This document shows positions 1 through 10,035 of a DNA stretch of 64,000 nt, piece after piece; within the stretch, counting starts at the first letter, position 1; each line of letters starts with the position of its first letter. Under the pieces are notes generated by a model, which saw only the letters and a program-made list of their open reading frames with translations, was not told the DNA's origin and did no database searches. Both the position numbers and the translations under genes were made by a program. Source of the stretch: Culex pipiens pallens. Its lineage: Eukaryota; Arthropoda; Insecta; Diptera; Culicidae. The stretch covers positions 117,281,068 to 117,345,067 of the forward strand of contig NC_068937.1 of NCBI RefSeq assembly GCF_016801865.2, written 5' to 3'.

Positions 1-14
1 TGGAGGCCGGATCT

Positions 15-540
15 CAGATCGACGTCGTCGTGCTATCTTGTCGCACCCGCCATTTTGACGTTCCGAGAAAAACGCGTTTTAATGTTTGACCTTGAATATT
101 CAAAAACGAGAGCACGCATTGTAAACAATAACAAACACGTTTTGTTTGGCTGACCATTCTGTGCATTGTCCCAAAGTTTGGTTGAAGTTGGTTGCTGGAG
201 TCCCGAGTTATAATTACAAATGTTTACGGTAGTCTAGCTTGTACGTGCGACAAACGCATCCTGACTTTCCTGGCCTGAAATCCCTTTGGCCTTTTGTCGC
301 ACTTACATCAATTTTCATGGAGTGACAAGATAGCACGACAAGATTGAAACTACTTTCATATATAAAGTGACAAAAATGCACGGAGTTTTTTCGGTTTTTG
401 TTGAATATCTCAGGATTGAAATCGAATTTTGGGGATCTGTGAAGGTCAAAAGGTGAGGCATTGTGAGCTGCACAAAATGGCGTTCTTAACTCAATTTGGC
501 CCAAAATGCACGTACGACAAGTTAGCACGATGGCGACGAG
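15..540. mobile_element. MITE-like inverted-repeat element, copy 1
   Basis: Both ends carry inverted copies of a motif close to CGTGCTATCTTGTCG, at about 27-45 and, reversed, at about 508-525. A further inverted pair of the same motif lies inside at about 325-340. A diverged copy in the opposite orientation lies at about 16757-17152, so this is a dispersed element. No coding capacity is visible. The exact ends and target duplication could not be fixed. Confidence 0.55.
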
Positions 541-956
541 ATATTACCTAGCATTACACTCAAAATGTGAGGAAGGCCCCAACCATCTAATGGTGGTTTA
601 AGTAACGTTTTTTAAGTTACATTACTTTACATTACACTGTAATTGAAAACTTATAAGTTCCATTGTTATGCCTCTTTTCTGTTATTGTTAGATCAGGCTT
701 TAAACATTCAAATTGTAAAAATATATGTAGAGCAATGAATCAAACAATAACGCACTTAATCTGATCTGTCTGAAAAAAATAAAAATAAACTATATTGAAA
801 TAATCAAACTATGACTAACTGGGACTAGGGTCATTCAAAACTGATGAGTAGCTATTTCTACGTGTAATACACAGCGTTCTCAACCAGGCCTTATACACGA
901 AATGGGATTATTACTTTTTTTTCTGTGTAGCATTTTATTAACTTTTATAGAAATTA
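541..956. other. AT-rich spacer, nothing recognised
   Basis: AT-rich sequence with no supported ORF, RNA gene or terminal repeat. Confidence 0.5.
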
Positions 957-3190
957 ATGTGTCTATAGAGCTATCCAGATCAAAAGTGACCGGGCGCAAA
1001 TTTTGCGTGGGAATTACTTTGCCAAAATAATTAGGCCCGTAATTTTTGGTTTGGTGATAATTTTGGTCCTAGCCGAAACAGGGCGGTCCAAAAAAAATTT
1101 GGCGATTTTTGGCTATTTTCGCAGAAACCACATGAGCAGTTCTCTAGGATTTCGGTCATTCGATTTTTTTTGTATTTTTTAATCCGACTGAAACTTTTTT
1201 GGTGCCTTCGGTATGCCCAAAGAAGCCATTTTGCATCATTAGTTTGTCCATATAATTTTCCATACAAATTCGGCAGCTGTCCATACAAAAATGATGTATG
1301 AAAATTCAAAAATCTGTATCTTTTGAAGGAATTTTTTGATCGATTTGGTGTCTTCGGCAAAGTTGTAGGTATGGATACGGACTACACTGGAAAAAAATAA
1401 TACACGGTAAAAAAAATTTGGTGATTTTTTTATTTAACTTTTTATCACTAAAACTTGATTTACAAAAAAACACTATTTTTAATTTTTTTTATTTTTTGAT
1501 ATGTTTTAGAAGGCATAAAATGCCAACTTTTCAGAAATTTCCAGGTTGTGCAAAAAATCACTGACCGAGTTATGAATTTTTTAATCAATACTGATTTTTT
1601 CAAAAAATCGAAATTTTGGTCGTAAAAATTTTTCAACTTCATTTTTCGATGTAAAATCAAATTTGCAATCAAAAAGTACTTTACTGAAATTTTGATAAAG
1701 TGCACCGTTTTCAAGTTATAGCCATATTTAAGTGACTTTTTTGAAAATAGTCGCAGTTTTTCATTTTTTTAAATTAGTGCACATGTTTGCCCAGTTTTGA
1801 AAAAAATATTTTTGAAAAGCTGAGAAAATTCTCTATATTTTGCTTATTTGGACTTTGTTGATACGACCTTTAGTTGCTGAGATATTGCAATGCAAAGGTT
1901 TAAAAACAGGAAAATTGATGTTTTCTAAGTTTCACCCAAACAACCCACCATTTTCTATCGTCAATATCTCAGCAACTAATGGTCCGATTTTCAATGTTAA
2001 TATATGAAACATTTGTGAAATTTTCCGATCTCTTCGAAAAAAATATTTTTGGAATTTTCAAATCAAGACTAACATTTCACAAAGGCCAAACATTCAATAT
2101 TACGCCCTTTTAATATCAAAAATCAAATTTAATATCAAAAAAAAAAAAATAAAAATAGTGTTTTTTTGTAAATCAAGTTTTAGTGATAAAAAGTTAAATA
2201 AAAAAATCACCAAATTTTTTTTTACCGTGTATTATTTTTTCCAGTGTAGTCCGTATCCATACCTACAACTTTGCCGAAGACACCAAATCGATCAAAAAAT
2301 TCCTTCAAAAGATACAGATTTTTGAATTTTCATACATCATTTTTGTATAGACAGCTGCCGAATTTGTATGGAAAATTATATGGACAAACTAATGATGCAA
2401 AATGGCTTCTTTGGGCATACCGAAGGCACCAAAAAAGTTTCAGCCGGATTAAAAAATACAAAAATTAAAATTGAAGAAAAAAGACCGATTTCGTAGAGAA
2501 TTGCTCACATATAAAAAACATATCTCAACAACAGCTGAACCTTTTTTAGCTCACCGCGTTGCAAAAGTAATGTGATTAGTTGGGCTTTTATCAAAAGACA
2601 CAAAGAAATAAAAAAAAACATAGAATAATACACTTAAAGATAAAATGAAAATGACAACTTTGTTTGCTGATTTGAAGGTTTCGGGACCAAAGTGATCTCA
2701 GCTGAACATATTTTTCTATGATTTTTCAGTGTTTCAGAATAAATATCGGAATTCGATGCATTAATTGAACATAAAGCACCATGCGTTTCCAGCAAAATGT
2801 ACTGGGAACTCATTTCGCTGGAGTTTGATTGATGTACCGAAATCCATATCTCAGAATCCTTTTAATGAATATTCACCATTTTTGAATATGTCACGTAAAA
2901 CATCTTGAAAAATCATAGAAATTTATTTTTAGCTGTCCCAGTTTTCGTTTGATATGCAGGTTTATTCAGCTATGGTTTTACGTATTAGTATTTTCACTAA
3001 AAGTCCATCAAAAATTGTGATTTTTGCGAAACAGGCTAGGACCACCCTGTCCTAGATGAAGGACCCCTCTAATTGCCAAAAAAAAAAAAAAAATACGGGT
3101 TTAACTATTTTGGCCAAGGAAATCCCATGCCAAATTTGAGCCAAATCGGAGCACTTTTGATCTGGATCCTGCTGGTTTGACGTGAAATAT
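957..3190. repeat. Outer, diverged inverted arms around a palindromic insertion
   Basis: The stretch 957-1125 and the stretch about 3020-3190 are diverged inverted copies. They share ATCCAGATCAAAAGTG, the CCCGTAATTTTT-type block and the GGTCCTAGCC block. The element at 1134-2506 lies between them, so it appears to have inserted into an older inverted-repeat element. The stretch 2511-3000 is AT-rich and has no recognised feature. Confidence 0.4.
1134..2506. mobile_element. Palindromic foldback element, family A, copy 1
   Basis: The left end starts GAGCAGTTCTCTA and the right end is its reverse complement. The arms stay near-complementary for several hundred bases toward a centre near 1830-2000, so the element is almost one large hairpin. 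ACAT flanks both sides as a possible 4-bp target duplication. Related copies occur at 12590-15002, 29957-31260 and 35684-37588. The short reading frame shared by both arms is repeat sequence, not a gene. A non-autonomous DNA transposon is the likely nature. Confidence 0.75.
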
Positions 3191-3349
3191 GTAAATTATT
3201 ATACGGCAAGAAAATATAGTATAAATAAATAAATTGCAAAATTGAATGAATTGAAATCCCTTTTTTTCCGCAACTCACGCTGAGATTGACCAAAAATCCA
3301 CTTCCATCCTTATTATTCTACCTTGAGAATCCCGCAGGTCTCTCAAATA

Positions 3350-4281
3350 CCGTAAAACGGGGTGACTTTGATAGCCGGGGTGACTTTGATAGGTTTGCGA
3401 TTTTTCCGCAAAATTAAGAGTACAATTAAAATACGTAAGGAATGGTTTAGAAACATACTGACCGTGGTAGAGAAGTGTTCAAAGTACCTCAAGAAGAACT
3501 TTTCATAAAATTTTGACAAGCTTGAAAAGTTAGTTAACTATAGTTAAGAAAATGTTGATGAAAGTCATTATTTTAAACTTCTCAAAGTGTCATGATTTTC
3601 TCAATGAACATATTTTTTAATCGGAAAACAGAATGCATTTTCGGATTCTTTGGACAATTTTCCACTAGGAGAAGGTTAAAAAAGTTTGTAAATAATAAAT
3701 AATATGTGTTTTTGAAACACAATTAAAAAAAATCTCCAAATTTATAGGCAATTTTAGTTGAACAAATTTCATGTTAAAATGTGAAAACTTGTGATTCGTG
3801 CTTTGAATTCAGTATAAAATGCAATATAAATCAATAATTTTATAAACAAAACTAGTTTTAACAAATTTTAGGCAAAATTCCGACTTTTTAACAATTTTAC
3901 CTAAAATTTATATGTATTTTGCTAAAAAGCATATACATTTAGTTAACTAAATATAAACATTGATTTTTTTTCTTAAAAACTATATCAGCTACTTTAGTGA
4001 TGGTACAATTAGCGTACAAATAAAGTTTGTACATCTTAAATATGATTTTAACATTAAAAACTATGACTATCAAAGTCACCCCGGAATTAGAACTAAGAAT
4101 TTTGAACGTAACTATTTTTCTAAACATTATTGAAAAAACTTTTTTTCCGAAATAGTGCATGGACTTTGTGTAGTCTACCCCAGTACATGTTTTAAAAATA
4201 ATAATCTTGAGAAAAACCTCAGCTGTTGGAAAACATTCTAAAAACAAATTGAAATCCTATCAAAGTCACCCCGGTTTACGG
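3350..4281. mobile_element. TA-flanked MITE with GGGGTGACTTTGATAG ends
   Basis: The termini are inverted repeats of about 26 bp with one mismatch, beginning CCGTAAAMCGGGGTGACTTT, and are flanked by TA on both sides (3348-3349 and 4282-4283). The GGGGTGACTTTGATAG motif recurs just inside the left end and, inverted, at about 4067-4083. The TA duplication and lack of coding capacity fit a non-autonomous Tc1/mariner-type element. Confidence 0.85.
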
Positions 4282-4283
4282 TA

Positions 4284-5522
4284 CTAGAACTCTCGCCTCT
4301 CCAAATCGCGCGCAGCGCCTCCCAGCGTTGACTAGTCGCAATCCGCGAAGGAGGGCCGCTATTCGCGATCGTTCAATAAATCATCCACGGCTGTAGTAAT
4401 CCACGCGACGCACGTTCAGCAATTGGTAGTCCGCTCAGGTGCGCTGCGGACGCGTTGATGACGTCGTGTCTCGATGCTCAGAACTTCGGCGGTTCTCCTG
4501 CTCTGCTCTCCCTCGGTACTAGCTATCGAGTAGCGTGACTACTAAGCGATTACAGGTGGAGAGGCTGGTGGGCGAGAGCCGGGACAGTTCGTGCGATATG
4601 AAAACGTGTATTTATCATTAGGCTGAGCTATTGTTTATTTATTTATTACTGATGATGGCTTCTCTCTCTCGCGAGCACCTGTACCGATGGACTATCTCCT
4701 TCACTCCAGCAGGTACCACCTGCTGTTGATTTCGGACGCTGAGTTTGTATTATTCACATCTCGCTCTCACTCGCAGGTCGGCACTTCTGGTGATTGCGGG
4801 TGGCGGCGCACTGCTGCCTGTTGTTCCTCAGTTTGTCTGTCCGTTCGTTACGTCCGTATGTCCGTCCATCACCTGTGTAGTCTGGTCTGGTCTGGTAGCG
4901 TTCTCGGCGTTGCTGTTGTTGTTGTTTTTGTAGCCGTTGCCGTTGTCGTCGTTCAAGTGCTTAGTACAACAGGAGGCTTTTATCTAATCGCGTTCGCAGT
5001 CGCGTTCTTCATCCTCGCTCGATCGCGCACAATTTCAATCGTACGCTCCTCCGACGTTTCCTCGATTTTTTTTTATTGACCTGCGTAATTCTAAACAGGA
5101 TTCTCGTGCGTCTACTACCGGTTAGTGTCCTGTTGTTTGCTGTTCAAGTTGTGAAATTTCTCCTAGGGAATTTGAATTCTGGTTTGCCAAAAATTGTGCA
5201 AATATCCAGTGCGGCTCATTTACACCTAGGAAGCTTTGGGGAGGAATATTTCAACTGGCATTACTGAAAACAAAAAAAAAAAACAAGCAAAAAAATACTA
5301 AGTGCTAAGTGGTGAAAAACAAATGGTTGGAATATTCCCAGTGCAAACAAGGGTGAAGAAGACGAGTACCCGGCTAATGGACTGTGTGTACAAGACTGGC
5401 TTGTTGGTTTGCGCATTAGGGATGAGCTGGATTGAGGCAGCACTGCTGACGAAGGGGACATGCGATGGATCCACTGTTTTTATCTGATTTGTGTTTGAGT
5501 TTACTACCCAATTAGAGTAAGG
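4284..5522 (+). other. Unique GC-richer patch; candidate host promoter or 5' exon region
   Basis: This stretch is not obviously repetitive and is richer in G+C and CpG than its surroundings, especially at 4290-5050. Its last part (about 5265-5325) has the A-rich character of an insect 5' untranslated region and runs into an ATG in good context at 5323. An AAG|GTACAC donor-like site lies at 5521/5522, just before the LINE target site. No known protein is recognisable. A host promoter or 5' exon is inferred only. Confidence 0.25.
5323..5487 (+). CDS. Possible 54-aa peptide with signal-anchor-like segment
   Basis: The ATG at 5323 lies in the favourable context AACAAATGG and opens a 54-codon frame ending in TGA. 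Residues 9-28 include several basic residues, followed by a hydrophobic stretch at about residues 29-41 (GLLVCALGMSWIEAALL lies here), as in a signal peptide or membrane anchor. The tail is short and contains one cysteine. The frame sits after an A-rich leader-like stretch and ends 49 bp before the LINE insertion. I do not recognise the family. It could be a real small ORF, an upstream ORF, the first coding exon of a longer gene, or chance. There is no codon or homology evidence to decide. Confidence 0.2.
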   Translation: MVGIFPVQTRVKKTSTRLMDCVYKTGLLVCALGMSWIEAALLTKGTCDGSTVFI

Positions 5523-5536
5523 TACACGTTGAAGAT
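5523..5536. repeat. Target-site duplication, left copy, of the LINE
   Basis: TACACGTTGAAGAT is identical to 10022-10035. A perfect 14-bp direct repeat flanks the LINE, as expected from target-primed reverse transcription, and indicates a young insertion. Confidence 0.95.
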
Positions 5537-5754
5537 CAGTGTCTTGCGAACCTTCGTGGTGAACGGACACTAGAGCTGCGGTATTTTTTACTACCTAAGC
5601 TCAGAGTTATTTCAAAACAAAATTCACAGTCTTTTTAAAGACTACCTGAGTTATTTTCCAAAATTCTAAACAGTCTTTTCAAGACTAACCCCACCTGAAA
5701 TTTTGTTGTATTTTACAAACGAAGCCATCTTTTTAAGAGAACTTTGCTTGCAAA
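5537..5754 (+). promoter_or_regulatory. LINE 5' UTR, presumed internal promoter
   Basis: The element starts CAGTGTCTTG, which includes an initiator-like CAGT at the first bases. Jockey-clade elements are transcribed by RNA polymerase II from promoters inside the transcribed 5' region, and this 218-bp leader is where such a promoter would lie. The role is inferred from the family. Three related words ending in AAGACTA-like sequence (about 5632-5690) give the leader a loosely repetitive look. Confidence 0.4.
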
Positions 5755-7152
5755 ATGCGTCAAAACAAAGGTAAACGCAAATCTTCTGAAGATTTGGTCG
5801 TTACGTCGGTGAAGCGTTTGAACGCTAAACCGGCTAACGGAAACAGAAAAAGAAAACAGCCTCTTCTGAGGTCTGATTCTGATTCTGAATGTGAGGTCAA
5901 TCCTCCAATTCCATTGACAAACAGTTTCGGTGTTTTATCCGAAACTGATGACAAGGAACCTTCTTCTCGTACTGAGCCTTCTGCCGTCGAGAAACGAGTA
6001 AAGGCTCCGCCAATTGTAGTGACTTCCGTCTCCGATTTGGCCAGCTTTCGAACGCAACTGAAGAATTGCAAGGAAACTTGCAATTTGAAAGTTTCGTTCC
6101 AGCTTGGTCGAAGAGGAGAATGTCGCTTGTTGACGGAATCTTTACAAGATCACCAAACTTTTGTTGGTTATTTGAAAAACCACAAACACAATTTCTACAC
6201 GTATGAGACCAAGAATGCTCGGCCATTCAAGGCGGTCTTGAAAGGTCTCTCCAACGACTTGTCGGTGGATGAGATCAAAAACGAACTTAAGGTGTTGCTT
6301 GGCTTTGCCCCATCCCAAGTAATACCGATGAAGAAAAAATCAAACGGGAATATTTCTCGCTTTGGTTTGACTTCACAATTTTATCTGATTCATTTCAACA
6401 GAAATGAAATCAATAATTTGAAACTTTTGGACAAAGTTCAGTTTTTGTTCCATGTACGGGTAAAGTGGGAGCATTTTAAGAAACATGGCGGTAATGGCCA
6501 GAATCTGACCCAGTGCCGGCGTTGCCAGGCATTCGGTCACGGTACTGATCATTGCGCCATGGTTCCAAAATGCATGGTTTGCGGGGATTCTTCTCACGAC
6601 AAGGACAATTGTCCCGTGAAAGAAGTCACCCAATTTAAATGTGCAAATTGTGGTGGAAATCACAAATCAAATTTTTGGGATTGCCCCATCAGAAAAAAGG
6701 TTTTGGATTCTCGTGCTAAGCATCAGCCGAAATCCAAACCGAAATTTTCTCAAAGTCAGGTTGTACCTGCATCTTTAAATCAAACGTTCGTGCTGTCTCA
6801 CTCGAACAATGCTAGAAATACCCCTACCGTGGAAAAGTTAGGTAACAACAATGGCATTTCTTATGCTAACGTCGTTTCGGGTTCATCCACGAATTTTAAA
6901 TCCTCTACCAATCTTTCTGAAATTGGGCAGGTACCTCAAATCTCATTTGAAAATTTTTCTGCTGGCAACGCTTTGGGATCTTCTGATCTCGGCGATGTTA
7001 CGTTTGAAAAAATGACTTTTTTGCAAAACTCACTGTTTGGTTTGATTCAAACAATGAGTAATGCTACATCCATGATGGAAGCAATCCAGATTGGATTAAA
7101 ATTTGCGAATGATGTTGTTCTTACCCTGAAGTTTAATCATGGATCTAAGTAA
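5755..7152 (+). CDS. LINE ORF1, Gag-like nucleic-acid-binding protein
   Basis: This 465-residue protein starts at the ATG after the short leader. The N-terminal 60 or so residues are basic and serine-rich. Residues about 100-235 match the PRE_C2HC-type region of Jockey Gag proteins, with the typical FKAVLKGLS segment near residue 156. Three zinc knuckles follow: CRRCQAFGHGTDHC (about 254-267), CMVCGDSSHDKDNC (about 273-286), and a third of the C-X2-C-X3-H-X6-C type (about 297-309). The C-terminal third is low in recognisable motifs. In this clade ORF1 binds the element RNA and packages it into a ribonucleoprotein that is moved to the nucleus. The frame has no stops or shifts and overlaps ORF2 by 14 nt. 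Confidence 0.95.
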   Translation: MRQNKGKRKSSEDLVVTSVKRLNAKPANGNRKRKQPLLRSDSDSECEVNPPIPLTNSFGVLSETDDKEPSSRTEPSAVEKRVKAPPIVVTSVSDLASFRTQLKNCKETCNLKVSFQLGRRGECRLLTESLQDHQTFVGYLKNHKHNFYTYETKNARPFKAVLKGLSNDLSVDEIKNELKVLLGFAPSQVIPMKKKSNGNISRFGLTSQFYLIHFNRNEINNLKLLDKVQFLFHVRVKWEHFKKHGGNGQNLTQCRRCQAFGHGTDHCAMVPKCMVCGDSSHDKDNCPVKEVTQFKCANCGGNHKSNFWDCPIRKKVLDSRAKHQPKSKPKFSQSQVVPASLNQTFVLSHSNNARNTPTVEKLGNNNGISYANVVSGSSTNFKSSTNLSEIGQVPQISFENFSAGNALGSSDLGDVTFEKMTFLQNSLFGLIQTMSNATSMMEAIQIGLKFANDVVLTLKFNHGSK

Positions 7153-9799
7153 TTCCATCAATATTATGAATTTTAATGCTCGCTCTTTAAAAGCGAAAGA
7201 AAATGAATTTTTCAACTTTTTACGAGTTCATAACGTGCATGTTGCTGTTATAACCGAAACATTTTTAAAAACTGGCACTTATTTGAAAAGTGATCCAGAT
7301 TATAAAGTTATAACTAATAACCGAATGAATCGAAATGGCGGTGGAGTTGCAATAGTTATCCACCGTAGTATGACTTATAGCACTTTACGTGACTTTAAGT
7401 TAAAAGTTATTGAAAGTTTGGGCATTGAACTTGAAACTTCTTTTGGGAAAATTATGATTGCAGCTGCATATTTGCCTTTCCAGTGCACTGGGGAAAATAA
7501 AAATTATTTCAAAGGGGATTTGAATAAACTTACTCGGCATAGATCTCGATTTTTGATCATCGGTGATTTTAATGCCAAACACCAATCTTGGAATAATTCT
7601 AAAGTAAATTCCAATGGTAAAATTCTATTCAGAGATTGCACTTCTGGTCTTTATTCGGTTTTATACCCGAATGGGCCAACTTGCTTTTCTTCTGTTAGAA
7701 ATCCATCTACTATTGATTTGGTGTTGACAAATCAAAGTCAGTATTGTGGTCCTTTAGTGACTCATGCTGATTTAGATTCTGATCATCTTCCAGTAACTTT
7801 TTCACTTTCTCATGAAGCAGTTACCAGACCCAATAGTTCTGTGTTTAATTACCACAAAGCTAATTGGGACAGGTATCAGCATCATATTGAGAATAATTTA
7901 AATCATGATTTTGTTTTAGAAACCAAAGCTGATATTGATTCAGCCTTGGAATCTTTAACTAATGCAATTTTGGATGCTAGGAATATTGCTATTCCTAAAG
8001 TCCAAGTCAAATTTGATTTTCCCATTATTGATGACGATCTTCAGCTTCTGATTCGTCTGAAAAATGTTCGCCGAAGACAGTATCAACGTTCTCGTGATCC
8101 TGCACTGAAGCGAATTCAAAAAGATTTGCAAAAGGTTATTGACCACAGATTCACTCTCCTGCGAAATGAAAAGTTCGCAAGAGATGTCGAACAAATTAAA
8201 CCTTATTCCAAACCTTTTTGGAAACTTTCAAAGGTTCTTAAGAAACCTCAAAAACCCATCCCTTCTTTAAAAGATGGTGATAATATTCTATTAACTAATG
8301 GGGAAAAAGCTCAAAAACTTGCTCAGCAGTTTGAGAGTGCTCATAATTTCAACTTGAATGTTTTGAGTCCTATTGAAAATCAAATTTCAATAGAATTTCA
8401 GAATATTGTTGAACAAGAATTTTCATCAGATGAAGTTTTTAATACGGATCTGAATGAAATAAAATCTATTATCAAAAAATTTAAAAATATGAAAGCCCCT
8501 GGTGAGGATGGCATTTTTTACATTTTAATTAAAAAATTACCAGAAGCAACTTTAAGTAGCTTGGTCAAAATTTTCAACAAATGTTTTGATTTGGCATATT
8601 TTCCCAGTAGTTGGAAAAATGCCAAAGTAATTCCGATTTTGAAACCGGATAAAAATCCTGCTGAAGCCTCAAGCTATCGGCCCATTAGTTTGCTTTCATC
8701 TATTAGTAAATTATTCGAAAGAATAATTCTTAATAGAATGATGACGCACATTAATGAAAATTCAATTTTCGCTGATGAGCAGTTTGGATTTCGCCTTGGG
8801 CATTCAACTACTCATCAGTTGTTGAGAGTTTCAAATTTAATTCGAAGCAACAAATCTGAGGGCTATTCTACTGGCGCTGCTCTTCTAGACATAGAAAAGG
8901 CATTTGACAGTGTTTGGCATAAAGGTTTGATTGCGAAATTAAAAAGGTTTAATTTTCCGATTTATATCGTGAAAATTATTCAAAATTATTTGACGGATCG
9001 TACTCTGCAGGTATGTTATCAGAATAGCAAATCTGATCAACTACCTGTACGTGCTGGCGTCCCTCAAGGAAGCATTTTGGGTCCAATTTTATACAATATT
9101 TTTACTTCTGACTTGCCTGATTTGCCCCCAGGATGTCAGAAATCACTTTTTGCTGATGACACAAGCATCTCCGCCAAAGGCAGAAGCCTTCGTGTCATCA
9201 CAAGAAGATTACAAAAAAGCTTGGATATTTTCAATTCTTATTTGAAAGAATGGAAAATTACTCCAAATGCTGCAAAAACTCAACTTATTATTTTCCCTCA
9301 CAAACCAAGGGCTGATTTTCTTAAACCAAAAAGTCATCACATTATAAAGATGAATGAGGTAAATTTAAAGTGGGAGGATCAAGTGAAATATCTTGGACTT
9401 GCTTTTGACAAAAACCTTACTTACAAGGATCACATTGAAAGTATCCAGGTTAAATGTAACAAATATATTAAATGTTTGTATCCACTTATAAACAGGAATT
9501 CTAGACTTTGTCTCAAGAATAAACTGTTAATTTATAAACAAATTTTCAGACCTGCCATGCTTTATGCTGTGCCGATCTGGACAAGCTGTTGCTTAACCAG
9601 GAAGAAAAAACTTCAGAGGATTCAGAACAAAATTCTGAAAATGATTCTGAAACTTCCTCCCTGGTTCAGCACCAGTGAACTTCATCAATTAGCCGAAGTT
9701 GACACTTTGGATGTTATGTCCAATAAGATAATTGATGCATTTCGACAAAAATCATTGCAGTCTTCAGCTGCATTGATCCGCTCTTTATATAGTTTATAA
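7139..9799 (+). CDS. LINE ORF2, AP-type endonuclease and reverse transcriptase
   Basis: This 886-residue protein starts at the ATG in the last codons of ORF1, +1 relative to it. Residues 1-225 form an apurinic-type endonuclease: NFNARSL near the N-terminus, TETF with the metal-binding Glu, GDFNAKH near 141, and SDHLPV near 215. The reverse transcriptase follows: KAPGEDG near 450, SYRPISLLSS, DIEKAFDSVWH near 583, GVPQGSILGP near 640, and FADD near 670, which holds the catalytic aspartates. The C-terminal 200 residues are the usual Jockey tail, and no RNase H domain is evident. The protein nicks DNA and copies element RNA at the cut. All key motifs are present, so activity is plausible. ORF2 is probably translated by reinitiation after ORF1, as inferred from the overlap. 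Confidence 0.96.
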   Translation: MDLSNSINIMNFNARSLKAKENEFFNFLRVHNVHVAVITETFLKTGTYLKSDPDYKVITNNRMNRNGGGVAIVIHRSMTYSTLRDFKLKVIESLGIELETSFGKIMIAAAYLPFQCTGENKNYFKGDLNKLTRHRSRFLIIGDFNAKHQSWNNSKVNSNGKILFRDCTSGLYSVLYPNGPTCFSSVRNPSTIDLVLTNQSQYCGPLVTHADLDSDHLPVTFSLSHEAVTRPNSSVFNYHKANWDRYQHHIENNLNHDFVLETKADIDSALESLTNAILDARNIAIPKVQVKFDFPIIDDDLQLLIRLKNVRRRQYQRSRDPALKRIQKDLQKVIDHRFTLLRNEKFARDVEQIKPYSKPFWKLSKVLKKPQKPIPSLKDGDNILLTNGEKAQKLAQQFESAHNFNLNVLSPIENQISIEFQNIVEQEFSSDEVFNTDLNEIKSIIKKFKNMKAPGEDGIFYILIKKLPEATLSSLVKIFNKCFDLAYFPSSWKNAKVIPILKPDKNPAEASSYRPISLLSSISKLFERIILNRMMTHINENSIFADEQFGFRLGHSTTHQLLRVSNLIRSNKSEGYSTGAALLDIEKAFDSVWHKGLIAKLKRFNFPIYIVKIIQNYLTDRTLQVCYQNSKSDQLPVRAGVPQGSILGPILYNIFTSDLPDLPPGCQKSLFADDTSISAKGRSLRVITRRLQKSLDIFNSYLKEWKITPNAAKTQLIIFPHKPRADFLKPKSHHIIKMNEVNLKWEDQVKYLGLAFDKNLTYKDHIESIQVKCNKYIKCLYPLINRNSRLCLKNKLLIYKQIFRPAMLYAVPIWTSCCLTRKKKLQRIQNKILKMILKLPPWFSTSELHQLAEVDTLDVMSNKIIDAFRQKSLQSSAALIRSLYSL

Positions 9800-9996
9800 G
9801 TTAGTTTTAAGGTATCCCTTTTCCCTTTTGTACATGTAGGACCTCCTACATTTGAAATCACTGAATAGCGGAAGCTAAAATATTTCATGAATGAATGAAA
9901 GTTGCTAGCATTTAAAATTGAGGTGAAAAGTCATCGTTTGTGATTGGACACTCAATAATATTTTAACTGAATGAATGTACATGGAAAAGAAATTTG

Positions 9997-10021
9997 AATA
10001 AATATAAATTATAAAAAAAAA
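9997..10021 (+). terminator. LINE polyadenylation signal and 3' A run
   Basis: AATAAA at 9997-10002 lies about 10 nt before the terminal run of A residues, which directly abuts the right target-site duplication. This is the expected 3' end of a Jockey-type transcript. Confidence 0.8.
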
Positions 10022-10035
10022 TACACGTTGAAGAT
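10022..10035. repeat. Target-site duplication, right copy, of the LINE
   Basis: Identical to 5523-5536 (TACACGTTGAAGAT). Confidence 0.95.

Larger units (their letters stand above)
5537..10021 (+). mobile_element. Complete Jockey-clade non-LTR retrotransposon
   Basis: This 4485-bp element is bounded by a perfect 14-bp target-site duplication. It has a short 5' UTR (5537-5754), a Gag-like ORF1, an ORF2 with endonuclease and reverse transcriptase that overlaps ORF1 by 14 nt in the +1 frame, a 222-bp 3' region with AATAAA, and a terminal A run. Both ORFs are open over their full length. The layout and domain content fit the Jockey clade (Juan- or JAM-like elements of mosquitoes), but I cannot assign a named family without a library search. 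Confidence 0.95.

Noticed and set aside
4687..5079. 130-codon frame with a long Val-rich hydrophobic segment
   Set aside because: The composition reflects GTT/GTC simple sequence. There is no family motif, and the frame overlaps several equally open frames.
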